A DNA stretch of 64,000 bases from Actinotalea alkalitolerans (GCF_023369855.1 NZ_JAMBPP010000001.1:124001-188000), one strand, 5' to 3'. Shown: positions 17,119 to 29,076, numbered from the stretch's first letter. Program-made: numbers and translations. Notes: generated from the sequence alone by a model not told the origin.

Positions 17119-17799
17119 TCAGGGCGCCACGAACCGCCGTCGGACCATGCCCAGCACCGAGAGCTCGTTGCGCAGCACGCCGTAGGTGAGCAGCGAGGCG
17201 AGCATGACGACGACGGCGTCGAAGGTCACCACGGTCAGACCGACGACAAGCACCACGTAGGACAGCAGCCCGAGGGTCGGCAGCGGCCGGGCACCGAGGC
17301 TGAGCACCGTGATGCGGGCCACGTCACGCCAGCGGAACGCAAAGGTCGCGGTGATCGCGAGCATCCGCAGTGCCAGCACCAGGACCACCACCGACATGAC
17401 CGCGTAGAGCACCGCGACCGGCCTGCCGATCCCCGTGGCGTCCTGGCTGGCGAGGTTCATCGTCAGCACCAGGAGCACCACCACCGCCGGCACCCACACG
17501 CGCAGGGAGTCACCGAGGTTGATCCGGTACCCGCGGGCGAAGTGCTGGGCCGGGGAGGTGTCACGCTCCTCGTGGAACCGGCGCCAGGTGAAGAAGGCGG
17601 CGGCCAGCGCCGGCCCGACAGGCAAGGCCGCGAGGGCGAACAGCGGCAGGTTCGTGGCGTCGGGGGTGAGCACGAGGGCCAGCGCCAGGCCCGGCGCGAG
17701 GGTCAGGACCAGGAGCCCCTCCACGACCAGGAACCACATCACCACGTTCGCCACCCGGGGCAGGGGCCCCGCGCCGAACTCCTGCCGTGATGTGCTCAC
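17119..17799 (-). CDS. DUF624 (YesL-like) membrane protein
   Basis: A 226-residue integral membrane protein with about five hydrophobic spans (residues 18–42, 50–70, 105–125, 130–150, 180–210), recognised as DUF624/YesL. These proteins are usually encoded beside carbohydrate ABC transporters and LacI-type regulators; their molecular role is unknown. GTG at 17799 is taken as start because GGGAGAA precedes it at proper spacing. Divergent from the LacI-family gene at 18035, probably under its control. No sugar transporter accompanies it in this window, which is unusual. Confidence 0.8.
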   Translation of the reverse strand: MSTSRQEFGAGPLPRVANVVMWFLVVEGLLVLTLAPGLALALVLTPDATNLPLFALAALPVGPALAAAFFTWRRFHEERDTSPAQHFARGYRINLGDSLRVWVPAVVVLLVLTMNLASQDATGIGRPVAVLYAVMSVVVLVLALRMLAITATFAFRWRDVARITVLSLGARPLPTLGLLSYVVLVVGLTVVTFDAVVVMLASLLTYGVLRNELSVLGMVRRRFVAP

Positions 17800-17948
17800 T
17801 GCTTCTCCCACCGGTGGGTCCCGCGCACCGGTCGGGTGCGGTGCAGCACGACGACGCCCGTCGCGTGCAGCGCCAGGATCTCACCCCCGTCGACCTGCAC
17901 CCGCCTCCTCCCGACTGCGGTGACTGGCGCACCCCGGATGGACGTTCT

Positions 17949-17973
17949 GAAAGTTTCGCCTGCCTGCTAGCGT
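17949..17973. promoter_or_regulatory. Candidate operator/promoter in the DUF624–lacI divergent region
   Basis: GAAAGTTTC (17949–17957) is a near-palindrome of the sort bound by LacI-family regulators. TAGCGT (17968–17973) is a possible −10 for the lacI-type gene. Evidence is by motif resemblance only. Confidence 0.35.
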
Positions 17974-18034
17974 CGCGAGTGAGAGTTGCGATCGCTCGAT
18001 GCGACCCTGCACCAGCCCTCGACCAGAGGTGATC

Positions 18035-19060
18035 ATGAGGACAGACACCGCCCGCCCGACGATCGCCGCCATCGCCGCGGACGCCGGCGTCTCGGTGCCC
18101 ACCGTGTCCAAGGTGCTCAACGGCCGCCCCGACGTGGCCCCCTCGACCCGGGCGCTGGTCGAGCAGACGATCCTGAGGCACGGCTACCGACGCCGCGGCG
18201 GCACCGGTCGCAGCACCTCGACACCCCGGCTCGTCGAGCTCGTCTTCCACGAGTTCGGCGCCCCCTGGGCCGTCGAGATCATCCGTGGGGTCGAGGCCGT
18301 CGCCGGCCCGGCGCGGGTCGGGGTCGTGCTCTCCGAGCTGGGCGGGGCACACCGCCCCCGCCAGGAGTGGCTCGACGACGTGCTCGCGCGCCGCCCCCTG
18401 GGCATGATCCTGGTGCTCTCCGACCTCGGCGCCGAGCAGCGTCGCCAGCTCGAGACCCGGTCGATCCCCTTCGTGGTGGTCGACACCGCGGGCGAGCAGC
18501 CACCGGGCGTACCCACGGTCGGCTCGGCGAACTGGAACGGGGGCCTGGTGGCCACCCGTCACCTGCTGGGCCTGGGTCACCGCAGGGTGGCGGTCATCTC
18601 CGGTCCGCCTGACGTGATGTGCAGCCGCGCCCGCATCGACGGGTACCGCAGCGCGCTGGACGAGGCCGGCGTCGGCGTCGACACCGGGCTGATCCGGTAC
18701 GGGGACTTCTTCGTCGGGGGCGGGTACCACCACGGCCTGGACCTCCTGTCGGCTCCCGACCGCCCCACCGCGATCTTCGCGGGCAGCGACTTCCAGGCCC
18801 TGGGCGTGCTGCGCGCCGCCCGCGAGCTCGGCCTGCGCGTCCCCGAGGACCTCTCGGTGGTCGGGTACGACGACCTGCCCGTGTCCGAGTGGATCGGCCC
18901 CGCCCTGACCACCGTCCGCCAGCCGCTCCTGGAGATGGCCGCGACCGCCGCTCGGATGGTGCTCAGCCTGGCCATGGGCGAGACGCCGGCCAACCTGCGG
19001 ATCGACCTGGCCACCGAGCTCGTCGTGCGCGAGAGCACCGCACCGCCCCCCACCGGCTGA
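18035..19060 (+). CDS. LacI-family transcriptional regulator
   Basis: A 341-residue sugar-responsive regulator. The N-terminal LacI helix-turn-helix reads PTIAAIAADAGVSVPTVSKVLNGRPDVAPSTR-type at residues 8–40 with hinge sequence following. A periplasmic-binding-protein-like sensor domain fills 60–335, including VGSANWNGGLVATRHLLGLGHRRVAVISG and GYDDLPVSEWIGPALTTVRQP. GAGGTGATC precedes the ATG. The divergent DUF624 gene is the only plausible adjacent target; it may also act elsewhere, for example on glycoside hydrolase genes, which is speculation. Confidence 0.93.
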   Translation: MRTDTARPTIAAIAADAGVSVPTVSKVLNGRPDVAPSTRALVEQTILRHGYRRRGGTGRSTSTPRLVELVFHEFGAPWAVEIIRGVEAVAGPARVGVVLSELGGAHRPRQEWLDDVLARRPLGMILVLSDLGAEQRRQLETRSIPFVVVDTAGEQPPGVPTVGSANWNGGLVATRHLLGLGHRRVAVISGPPDVMCSRARIDGYRSALDEAGVGVDTGLIRYGDFFVGGGYHHGLDLLSAPDRPTAIFAGSDFQALGVLRAARELGLRVPEDLSVVGYDDLPVSEWIGPALTTVRQPLLEMAATAARMVLSLAMGETPANLRIDLATELVVRESTAPPPTG

Positions 19061-19085
19061 CCGGAACCCCTGGCGACCGCCGGGA

Positions 19086-20063
19086 CTACCGCGCCGCCGC
19101 CGACAGCGCCGAGGGCTCGAGCCTCGGGTCGAGCTCCGGATGATCCAGCCCCCTCTGCTGCACCCATCGCCACGTGTCGGTCACCGAGTCCTGCACGGGC
19201 CGGACGGCCAGGCCCAGCGACCGCGCCAGGGTCGTGTCGACGTCCCAGGCCGTGCGGGCGACCTCGTGCGGGAGCCAGAACGGCAGGTCACGCCAGGGCT
19301 CGACACCCGCGGCGAGCAGCCTGTCCTCGGCGATCGGCACGAGTGTCCCGGGCGTGCCGCCGGTCGACGCGACCGCTTCGCGGCACGCCTCCAGGAGGCC
19401 GCCGAAGGTGGTCATCCCCACCGGACCGGTCGCGGTCACCGGACCCGACCACCCCTGCTCGACCCCGGTGACCAGCAGCTCGGCAAGGTCCCGGACGTCG
19501 ACGAAGGCCATCGGCTGGTCAAGGGTGCCGGGCACGGCGACCTGCTCGCGGGTCGCGATCCGGTGCAACCACGACGTCATCCGGCGGGTGGTGTCCCCCG
19601 GACCGATGATCAACCCGGGTCGGACCGTCCACAACCTGTCCCCCAGCACCCGTCCCAGCACCCGTTCGCTCTCGGCCTTCATCGGGCCGTACGAGGTCAG
19701 GTCGTCCTGCGGGGTGAAGAGCGGGTCGCCCTCGCCGCGCACCGGTCCCGGGGGCCATGCCCGGTAGGCGCTGACGCTGCTCACGTAGGCGTACGCACCG
19801 ACATCGCCCAGGATGCCCGCCGCAGCCTGAGCCCCGGCGACGGTGTACCCGCACACGTCGACCACCGCGTCCGGCGCGGACCCGGAGAGGACCCGGGCGA
19901 GCGCGTCGGGGTCGTCACGGTCGGCGTGCACCTCGACCGCTCCCGTGGGCGCAGGAGCTCCATGCCCGCGGGAGACCGCCACGACCTGGTGGCCCCGCCG
20001 GAGCGCCGAGCGCACCACCTCACCGCTCAGGAACCCGCTGGACCCCAGGGTCACGATCTTCAT
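19086..20063 (-). CDS. NAD-dependent epimerase/dehydratase family (extended SDR-like) protein
   Basis: A 325-residue Rossmann-fold protein. The N-terminal dinucleotide motif is TLGSSGFLSGEVVRSALRRG, and a Tyr-x3-Lys is present in TSYGPMKAESERVLG (near 124). PGLIIGPGDTTRRM (near 153) and FVDVRDLAELLV (near 190) are typical of atypical SDRs and reductases related to isoflavone reductase or epimerases. Substrate unknown. Either GTG at 20066 or ATG at 20063 may start it; GAGG lies five or eight bases upstream respectively. It converges on the LacI-family gene. Confidence 0.85.
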   Translation of the reverse strand: MKIVTLGSSGFLSGEVVRSALRRGHQVVAVSRGHGAPAPTGAVEVHADRDDPDALARVLSGSAPDAVVDVCGYTVAGAQAAAGILGDVGAYAYVSSVSAYRAWPPGPVRGEGDPLFTPQDDLTSYGPMKAESERVLGRVLGDRLWTVRPGLIIGPGDTTRRMTSWLHRIATREQVAVPGTLDQPMAFVDVRDLAELLVTGVEQGWSGPVTATGPVGMTTFGGLLEACREAVASTGGTPGTLVPIAEDRLLAAGVEPWRDLPFWLPHEVARTAWDVDTTLARSLGLAVRPVQDSVTDTWRWVQQRGLDHPELDPRLEPSALSAAAR

Positions 20064-20138
20064 CACGCCAGCCTCGTCGGCGGGCGACCCCCTGTCGAGC
20101 GCGTCCGCCCAGGGCGGACGACCTGCCGTCTACGGTCC

Positions 20139-22001
20139 TCAGCTCAGGCCGACCGGGTCCCAGAGGATGGTCGGTGCCGCGACCGCGACCGGAGCGGGCT
20201 CGGTCGCCAGCGGCCAGGGAAGCGGTGACCGGAGCCAGGTCCTGAGGTCCTCGGCGGGCATCGGACGAGCGATCAGGAAGCCCTGGACGTCGTCGACCCC
20301 GAGGGCCCTGACGACGTCGAGCTGTGCGCGGTCCTCGACGCCCTCGGCGGTGACCGGGACGCCGAGGGCGGCCGCGACCTCGACCATCGCACGGACCATC
20401 ACCGCGCACGTCGGATCCTGCACGACTCCCTCGACGAGCCACCTGTCGATCTTGATCCCGTCCAGCCCGACCACCGACAGGTGCTGCACGCTGGTCAACG
20501 CGCTACCGAAGTCGTCGAGGGTGAGCAGGACACCTGCGGCGCGCAGCACGTCGAGCTGGGGGCGCGCCACGCGGAGCTCGTCGATGGTGGCCGTCTCGGG
20601 CAGCTCGAGGCGCAGGCACGAGTATGCGAGCCCGGTCCGCCGGACCACACCGAGAACGCGGGCGGCGAGGTCGGGGGCGGCCAGGGCGGCCCTGCACAGG
20701 TTGACGTCCAGGATGCTCGGAGACTCGTCGAGCAGCTCGCGCCGAAGCCCGACGAAGCTACGTGCGGCCTGCCCCAGCACCCACAGGTCCAGCTCGAGGC
20801 TCATCCCGATCTGGTCGGCGAGCGTCAGCGGACTCCCGGGACCGTGCACGACTCCCCCGTCCCGGTGCCGAAGCAGCGCCTCGACACCCGTCGTCGTCCC
20901 CCGCACCACGTCGACGATCGGCTGGAAGTGCACCTCGAGGCGCCCCGAGATCGGCAGCACCTGGACCAGGCCGTCACGGTCGACCCCGAGCACGAAGCCC
21001 TCGACGCCGCCGCCCGCCGTGGCGCCCCGCGCGGGCTGGGTCACCTCGACCAGGTGAACCCGGTCGCCTCCGGCTCGCTTCGCGGTGTACATCGCCTGGT
21101 CCGCGCAGCGCACCAGCTCCTCGCCCTCGAGCAGCGTCGCGGTGACCGCGACACCGATGCTCGCCGGGCTGGCGCAGGGGTGCCCCGCGGCGGCGATCGC
21201 CGCTCTCACGGTCTCGCCCAGCACCTGCCCCTGCTGGGCCAGCGACGCATCGCCGTCGTCGGCCTGCCGGCCCGGTCGCGCGACCGCGAACTCGTCACCG
21301 CCGAGCCGGCCCACGACCTCCCCCGGCGCGAGCCGGCTGGTGAGCTCACGCCCGACCGCCCGGAGCAGGCCGTCGCCCACCAGGTGACCACGGGTGTCGT
21401 TGATCTCCTTGAGCCGGTCCAGGTCGATGTACGCCACCAGCACGCCGTGCCCGTCGGCGCGAGCCGAGGCGCACAGGGCCTTCAGGCTCGCGAGGAAGGA
21501 CGCCCGGTTGCCCAGGCCGGTGAGCTGGTCACGCATGGCGTGACGGGCGAACCTGTCGGCCAGCGCCTCCATCACCGCTGTCGGCCGCAGGATCCCCACG
21601 GCCTGGCCGTCGGCGTCGAGGACGACGAGGTCCTGGTAGTTCTCCTTGCGAGTGCCTGAGGTGAGCATCGCCGCCGCCTCGGTCAGGGCGGCGTCCTCGG
21701 TGATGGTCCGCGGCGCCCAGTCAGCGACCGAGGCGATCGTCCGCTTGTTCCACAGGGCGCGGCCGTAGCCGTACTGGCCGGTCATCGTGTCCATGAACTC
21801 GTCGCGCCCGATGATGCCCAGGGGCCGGCTCGGGCTCCGCCCGCGGACCAGCACGGACGTCGCGCTCCACCGGGTTCTCAGGTCGCGGTCGACCGCCTCG
21901 CAGGTCACGTCCGCATCGACCATGACCGCCGGGTCGGCGAGGGAACGCAGGGAGAGGCCTCCCTCGTCGTCGAGATCGATCCAGCGTGGCGTGGGAGACA
22001 T
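20139..22001 (-). CDS. GGDEF–EAL c-di-GMP turnover protein with N-terminal CBS-like region
   Basis: A 620-residue soluble protein. Residues about 20–170 resemble a paired CBS-type sensor ([16 protein letters not shown]). A GGDEF domain at about 180–335 keeps GRLGGDEFAVA. An EAL domain at about 395–610 keeps EALLRH, LELPET, AEGVED and QGFLIARP. The loop normally DDFGTGYSS reads LDDFGSALTSV, conserving the metal-binding aspartates but not the following residues, so phosphodiesterase activity is likely but not certain. The ATG at 22001 starts the homology; the frame is open upstream without a ribosome site. One of four c-di-GMP genes in the window. Confidence 0.88.
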   Translation of the reverse strand: MSPTPRWIDLDDEGGLSLRSLADPAVMVDADVTCEAVDRDLRTRWSATSVLVRGRSPSRPLGIIGRDEFMDTMTGQYGYGRALWNKRTIASVADWAPRTITEDAALTEAAAMLTSGTRKENYQDLVVLDADGQAVGILRPTAVMEALADRFARHAMRDQLTGLGNRASFLASLKALCASARADGHGVLVAYIDLDRLKEINDTRGHLVGDGLLRAVGRELTSRLAPGEVVGRLGGDEFAVARPGRQADDGDASLAQQGQVLGETVRAAIAAAGHPCASPASIGVAVTATLLEGEELVRCADQAMYTAKRAGGDRVHLVEVTQPARGATAGGGVEGFVLGVDRDGLVQVLPISGRLEVHFQPIVDVVRGTTTGVEALLRHRDGGVVHGPGSPLTLADQIGMSLELDLWVLGQAARSFVGLRRELLDESPSILDVNLCRAALAAPDLAARVLGVVRRTGLAYSCLRLELPETATIDELRVARPQLDVLRAAGVLLTLDDFGSALTSVQHLSVVGLDGIKIDRWLVEGVVQDPTCAVMVRAMVEVAAALGVPVTAEGVEDRAQLDVVRALGVDDVQGFLIARPMPAEDLRTWLRSPLPWPLATEPAPVAVAAPTILWDPVGLS

Positions 22002-22136
22002 GATCACGTCTGTGCCATCGTCACACCGGGACCGCCGGACGAGGCCCTGACCTCGCTGTTCACCGACGGTTCGCCACCCGTTCCCCGCTGCGCCCCACCG
22101 AGGCCGGCGCCGCTGCCCGCACCCCCTCCATGCGCA

Positions 22137-22200
22137 AGGTCGCACATCTCCATCGAGAACGCACCGGTGATCGTGCGACCTCGCTGCGGATGTGCGACCT
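22137..22200. repeat. Inverted and direct copies of AGGTCGCACATC
   Basis: AGGTCGCACATC (22137–22148) is the exact reverse complement of GATGTGCGACCT (22189–22200). A further GTGCGACCT lies at 22173–22181. They occupy the 307-nt gap between clpC and the GGDEF–EAL gene; apart from these and the clpC terminator I see nothing coding there. They could form alternative hairpins. Confidence 0.7.
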
Positions 22201-22231
22201 CACGCTGGTCCGGGGGGAGGCGGGCGCATGA

Positions 22232-22274
22232 GGGAGGCCCCCGCCTGACGTGTTCGTCGGGCGAGGGCCTTCCC
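22232..22274 (-). terminator. clpC terminator hairpin
   Basis: On the minus strand, GGAAGGCCCTCGCCCGACG pairs with CGTCAGGCGGGGGCCTCCC around a short ACA-type loop, with a few mismatches. It starts about 35 nt after the clpC stop. A long GC stem at this place is a typical intrinsic terminator for this GC content. Confidence 0.75.
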
Positions 22275-22308
22275 CTTGCTGCTGCGACCGATGCGTCGGC
22301 CGGTCTGG

Positions 22309-24855
<2,547 letters not shown>

Positions 24856-24974
24856 CAGCGCTCCTTGCGGGCGGCGTGTCCCCGGAAGCTCCAGGGTCTG
24901 GACGTCGTGTCTGCAAGGCTAACCGTGGGTCGGGCCCCGCACTGCCCGTGTTCGCCGCAGGCGTGATCCGCGGC

Positions 24975-26897
24975 TCACCTGCTCCGCGCGGCGCGTGCAC
25001 GTCCCGACCACCAGGTGACCATCTCGCCCGCCGGCATCGGCCGCGCCCACCAGAAGCCCTGGCCGCGCTCGACACCCAGGTCCACCAGGATCGCGGCGAC
25101 CTCGGGGGTCTCGATGCCCTCGGCCACGACCCCGAGACCCATCGCCTCGGCCAGGTCGACCACCGCCCGCACGATCGCTCGGTCGCGGGACGAGGTCGCG
25201 AGGTCCCGCACGAAGGTCCGGTCCACCTTCAGGGTGCGCACCGGCAGGTCGCGCAGGTGGACCAGCGAGGAGTAGCCGGTGCCGAAGTCGTCGATCGCGC
25301 ACACGACACCCTCGGCCGCGAGGTCGCGCAGGGCCGCACGGGCCGCCGAGTCGGCCAGGCTGGACTCGGTGACCTCGACGACCAGACGGTCCCGGGCCTC
25401 GAGCAGCCGGTGACGGATCGTCGCGAAGGTCGCCGCGTCCGAGAGGCAGTGCATGCTGACGTTGACCGCCACCGGGCCCGTCCGCAGGCCGGCCTCGGCC
25501 CAGTCGCCGGTCAGGCGGAGCGCCTCGTCGATCACCCGCACGGTCAGCGGACCGATGACCCGGCTCTGCTCGGCGAGGCCGATGAAGTCCAGCGGAGGCA
25601 CCAGTCCGCGACGGGGGTGCTGCCACCGCACCAGGGCCTCGGTCCCCCAGGGCTCACCGGTCCGCAGGTCCACGACCGGCTGGAAGTGCAGGGTGAGGTG
25701 ACCGTCGCCGCTCGGCCGCTCGGGGGTGGGGTCCCCGCCGTGCTCGACGGTCACCGCTCGGCGCAGCTCGCCGATCACGGTCAGCCGCTCGGTCTGCGCC
25801 CGGTCCAGGTCGTGGTCGTAGCCCGCCCAGCCCGCCCGCGTCACCTTGGCGCGGTACATCGCGACGTCGGCCCGCCGCAGGAGGGTCGAGGTGTCGTCGC
25901 CGTGCTCGGGGCTCAGCGCGATGCCGACGCTCGCGGACAGCGGGATGGTCAGGTCGCCCACCCGGAAGGGGTGCGCGAAGGCGGACCGCACCTGCCGGGC
26001 CAGGTCGGCGGCCGACTCCCAGGTCGCGGCGTGCTGCAGCACCGCGAACTCGTCGCCACCCAGGCGGGCGAGCACCCCGGTCGTCCCGACGATCGCCTCG
26101 AGCCGGACGGCGACGCTCACCAGCACCTGGTCGCCCACGGCATGACCCAGGGCGTCGTTGACGTCCTTGAACCCGTCCAGGTCGAGCATCAGGACCGCGC
26201 ACGAGACCGGCGGCCGTTGGCTCAGCGCCCCGTCGACCTGACGACGCAGCAGCACCCGGTTGGGCAGACCGGTCAGTGCGTCGTGCAGCGCCTGGTGACG
26301 GATCCGCGCGTCGGACCGGGAGCGCTCGACCGCGCTGCCCACCAGGTGGGTGACCTGCTGGAGGAAGAGCAGCTCCTGGGTGCCGATGCCCCCGGCCTCC
26401 CGGTGGCTGACCACGAGGATCCCCCAGAGGCCGTCCCGGCCGTCGATCGGGACGCTCACGGCACTCGCGACGTCGTTGATCGCTCGCAACGGCGGCATCT
26501 CGGTCGCGTCGAGCAGGTCGTAGTCGTGGACGTGGGCGGGGCGACCCGTGGCGAGCGCGGTCTCGAGGGTCGTCCCGCGGATCAGGTCGAAGCCCAGCAC
26601 CACCGGGGGATCGGCCGTGCGGTCCAGCAGCCCGTCCGCCTGGAGCTCGAGCACCCCGACCCGCGAGGCACGCAGGGTGTGGCGGACCACGTGCGCCACC
26701 CGGGGGAGCAGCTCACACATGTCGGTGGTGCCCATCGCGAGCTGGCCGAGCTCGGCCACCGCCTCCTGCTGCCGGACCCGGGCGCGCAGCTCGGCGATGA
26801 CATCCACCTCGGCACCGATGGGTCCGGGAGCGGGGCGACCGTCCTGCTCAGACCGCGCAGCCGCCTCTGGGGTCGGTGCGCTCTCCTGGCCGGCCAT
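24975..26897 (-). CDS. GAF–GGDEF–EAL c-di-GMP turnover protein
   Basis: A 640-residue cytoplasmic protein. A GAF sensor domain spans about 35–200 (VAELGQLAMGTTDMCELLPR to GSAVERSR). The GGDEF domain at about 205–370 has HDALTGLPNR and ARLGGDEFAVL. The EAL domain at about 395–630 has all catalytic motifs: TEALVRW, VNVSMHCL, EVTESS, DDFGTGYSSL, LKVDRTFV, AEGIET and QGFWWARP. It is expected to make and/or degrade c-di-GMP in response to a GAF ligand. Start MAGQESAP. Stands between clpC and the XRE/ABC operon; 139 nt to the next gene downstream of its start show no gene. Confidence 0.92.
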   Translation of the reverse strand: MAGQESAPTPEAAARSEQDGRPAPGPIGAEVDVIAELRARVRQQEAVAELGQLAMGTTDMCELLPRVAHVVRHTLRASRVGVLELQADGLLDRTADPPVVLGFDLIRGTTLETALATGRPAHVHDYDLLDATEMPPLRAINDVASAVSVPIDGRDGLWGILVVSHREAGGIGTQELLFLQQVTHLVGSAVERSRSDARIRHQALHDALTGLPNRVLLRRQVDGALSQRPPVSCAVLMLDLDGFKDVNDALGHAVGDQVLVSVAVRLEAIVGTTGVLARLGGDEFAVLQHAATWESAADLARQVRSAFAHPFRVGDLTIPLSASVGIALSPEHGDDTSTLLRRADVAMYRAKVTRAGWAGYDHDLDRAQTERLTVIGELRRAVTVEHGGDPTPERPSGDGHLTLHFQPVVDLRTGEPWGTEALVRWQHPRRGLVPPLDFIGLAEQSRVIGPLTVRVIDEALRLTGDWAEAGLRTGPVAVNVSMHCLSDAATFATIRHRLLEARDRLVVEVTESSLADSAARAALRDLAAEGVVCAIDDFGTGYSSLVHLRDLPVRTLKVDRTFVRDLATSSRDRAIVRAVVDLAEAMGLGVVAEGIETPEVAAILVDLGVERGQGFWWARPMPAGEMVTWWSGRARAARSR

Positions 26898-27036
26898 GAA
26901 GGGTCCCGTCCGGCGCGAGCGTTGTCGCCCTCGCCACCTACCACTTCATGCGCAGACTACCGGGCACGCCTCTGCTCGCGGGGGTGAAGAACCGCGGCTC
27001 GCCGCGCGGGACCCGCCGCTCGGGCTCCGCCCGCCC

Positions 27037-27279
27037 TCAGCTGCCGATCCGCGGGAACGGCCGGGTCGAGAACACCACCTCGACCGGCACCTCGAAGTGC
27101 TCGGCGATCCGTAGCGCCAGGTGCAGGCTCGGGCTGTACTCACCCCGTTCGAGGTAGCCGACGGTCTGGTAGTGGACCTCGAGGGCCTCGGCGAGCTGCC
27201 GGCGGGTGATGCCGCGCTCGGCCCGGAGCATCGCGATCCGGTTGTGCACGACCTCGCTGCGCGACGGGCCCTCATCCAA
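27037..27279 (-). CDS. XRE-family helix-turn-helix regulator
   Basis: A small regulator of about 80 residues with one XRE domain: RIAMLRAERGITRRQLAEALEVHYQTVGYLERGEYSPSLHLALRIAE-type sequence and a short FSTRPFP tail. Start is uncertain: TTG at 27279 would overlap the ABC permease stop by eight bases; GTG at 27249 would give 70 residues and start right at the homologous core. It is the last gene of an ATPase–permease–regulator operon and probably controls that exporter. Small XRE proteins with this FS(T)RPFP ending are common in Gram-positive ABC loci. Confidence 0.85.
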   Translation of the reverse strand: MDEGPSRSEVVHNRIAMLRAERGITRRQLAEALEVHYQTVGYLERGEYSPSLHLALRIAEHFEVPVEVVFSTRPFPRIGS

Positions 27280-28126
27280 TGCGCTGCATCCGTTCCTCGC
27301 GGCGGGCCTCGACGAGAGAACCGGACTCGCGGCGCGCCATCCGGCGCAGGACGACGGGTGCCACGAGCAGGCCGACCGCGGCCCACGCACCCAGGACGAC
27401 GAGTGCCTCGACGACCCGCCACCGCCCGCCCACCTCGAGGACGGCGGCCTCGTCGGGCAGGAAGGCCCAGCGCATCCCGACGCCGAGCCAGTACATCGGC
27501 AGCACCTGGGCGATCCCCTGCACCCAGCCCCACAGCGCGCTCAGCGGGGTGAAGATCCCCGAGATCGCAGCCATGCCGAGCACCGGGAACAGCCCCCAGG
27601 TGCTCACGTGGCTGGGCTTGCGTGCCAGCGACCCGATGACCATGCCGAGCGGGATGCCCGCGACGAGCCCGAGCAGCAGGAACCCGGCGAGGGCGAGCCA
27701 TCCCGTGGCGCCGCGGTGCATGAGGTCCTCGAACAGGAAGAAGCTCGGGACGAGGAGGATCAGCAGCATCGGCAGCACCCCCAGGGACTGGAGCACCACC
27801 TGGCCGGTGACGTACCCGATGGTTCCGCGAGGGGCCGCCTTGGCCCGCAGCAGCGTCCCGTCCTCACGTTCGATCACCAGCGCGAAGGCCGGTCCGACGA
27901 CCGCACCGAAGATGACCATCGCGGCGAGCAGGCCGGGGAGCGCGAGCACGGGGAAGGTCAGCGTGGTGCCCTCGAGCTCGGTGTTGCGGTTGAGGTAGAC
28001 GTAGACGAGGACCCCGAGGCCCCACACCAGGTAGAACGTGAGGTCCTCGGGGCTGCGCAGGCTCAGCCTGAACTCGGTCCAGCCGCGCGAGACGCCGACG
28101 CGGACCGCATGCAGGGTCAGGTTCAT
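27272..28126 (-). CDS. ABC-2 type transporter permease
   Basis: A 284-residue membrane protein with six hydrophobic spans (about 27–45, 55–80, 105–130, 140–165, 170–195, 245–270), characteristic of ABC-2 exporter permeases that carry drugs, lipids or polymers outward. The segment GPAFALVIEREDGTLLRAKAAPRGT is the family signature between spans 2 and 3. It starts with ATG overlapping the ATPase stop by four bases and runs into the XRE gene at its end, so all three are one operon. Exported substrate cannot be inferred. Confidence 0.9.
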   Translation of the reverse strand: MNLTLHAVRVGVSRGWTEFRLSLRSPEDLTFYLVWGLGVLVYVYLNRNTELEGTTLTFPVLALPGLLAAMVIFGAVVGPAFALVIEREDGTLLRAKAAPRGTIGYVTGQVVLQSLGVLPMLLILLVPSFFLFEDLMHRGATGWLALAGFLLLGLVAGIPLGMVIGSLARKPSHVSTWGLFPVLGMAAISGIFTPLSALWGWVQGIAQVLPMYWLGVGMRWAFLPDEAAVLEVGGRWRVVEALVVLGAWAAVGLLVAPVVLRRMARRESGSLVEARREERMQRIG

Positions 28127-29076
28127 CGACGGGTCCTCCCGGTCTCGACGGGGCGTTCCTGGGCGGGGGTGTCCTCGCCCTGGTCCGGATGCTCGTGCCG
28201 GGTGACGAGTGCCATGTAGCTCTCCTCGAGCGTCGTGCGGCGCACCTCGAGGTCACGGATCCCCTCGCCGTGCTGGGCGAAGAGCTCACGCGTGAAGGCC
28301 GTCGCGTCCTGCGCGGCATGGACGAAGCGCTGGCCGTCCAGGGTCCACCTGACCTCGGAGCGTCCCGCCGCGGCCTGGGCGAGCGCGTCGGCGCTGCCGT
28401 CGGCCACGATGCGCCCGCCGGCCAGGATGAGGATCCGGTCGGCGAGCTTCTCGGCCTCGTCGAGGTCGTGGGTGGTGAGCAGGATGGTGGTGTCCTCGAG
28501 GTCGACCAGGCTGTGCACGATGTCGTGGAACTCGCGCCGCGCCTCGGGGTCGAACCCTGCGGTCGGCTCGTCGAGGAAGAGCAGCTCGGGTCGCCCGACG
28601 ATGCCGATCGCCACGTCCAGCCGACGCCGTTGACCGCCCGAGAGGGTCGAGATCTTCTGCTGCGCGTGGTCGGTGAGACCGACGAGGGCCATGAGCTCGT
28701 CGGTGGGGCGTGGCCGCTGCCGCCCGGGTTCGGCGTAGGGGAGGTAGTACCGGCCGAGGTGGTCGAGCAGCTCACGGACCCGCCAGCGGCCGTGGTCGCG
28801 CCACGACTGCAGGACGATGCCGATCCGTGCCCGCCAGTCCTCGCCCGCGGCCGCCGGGTCGACGCCCAGCACCTCGACCCGCCCTCCCGAGCGGGCGCGG
28901 AAGCCCTCGAGGATCTCGATGGTGGTCGTCTTCCCGGCACCGTTGGGACCGAGCAGGGTGACCACCTCGCCGCGCCGGACCTGCAGGTCCACGCCGGTGA
29001 GCACGTCCGTGGTGCGGTATCGCATGCGGAGGTCCTGGACGTCGATCACCGGACGATCCTCGCGGTCATCGGTCAT
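28123..29076 (-). CDS. ABC transporter ATP-binding protein (ABC-2 exporter type)
   Basis: A 317-residue ATPase partner of the ABC-2 permease. Walker A GPNGAGKTTTIE (near 42), Q-loop in IGIVLQSWRDHGRWRVRELL, signature STLSGGQRRRLDVAIGI (near 140), Walker B LLFLDEPTAGFD (near 162) and H-loop LLTTHDLDEAE are all intact. The ATG at 29076 follows GAGGTG; an earlier in-frame ATG four codons upstream has no site. The protein continues about 90 residues beyond the core in the pattern usual for drug-export ATPases. The 63-nt gap before it is relatively AT-rich and probably holds the operon promoter. Confidence 0.94.
   Translation of the reverse strand: MTDDREDRPVIDVQDLRMRYRTTDVLTGVDLQVRRGEVVTLLGPNGAGKTTTIEILEGFRARSGGRVEVLGVDPAAAGEDWRARIGIVLQSWRDHGRWRVRELLDHLGRYYLPYAEPGRQRPRPTDELMALVGLTDHAQQKISTLSGGQRRRLDVAIGIVGRPELLFLDEPTAGFDPEARREFHDIVHSLVDLEDTTILLTTHDLDEAEKLADRILILAGGRIVADGSADALAQAAAGRSEVRWTLDGQRFVHAAQDATAFTRELFAQHGEGIRDLEVRRTTLEESYMALVTRHEHPDQGEDTPAQERPVETGRTRR

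Noticed and set aside
24953-24963. ClgR box upstream of clpC
   Set aside because: CGCCGCAGGCG is only a loose match to the consensus I remember and is beyond the likely promoter; not strong enough for a feature.
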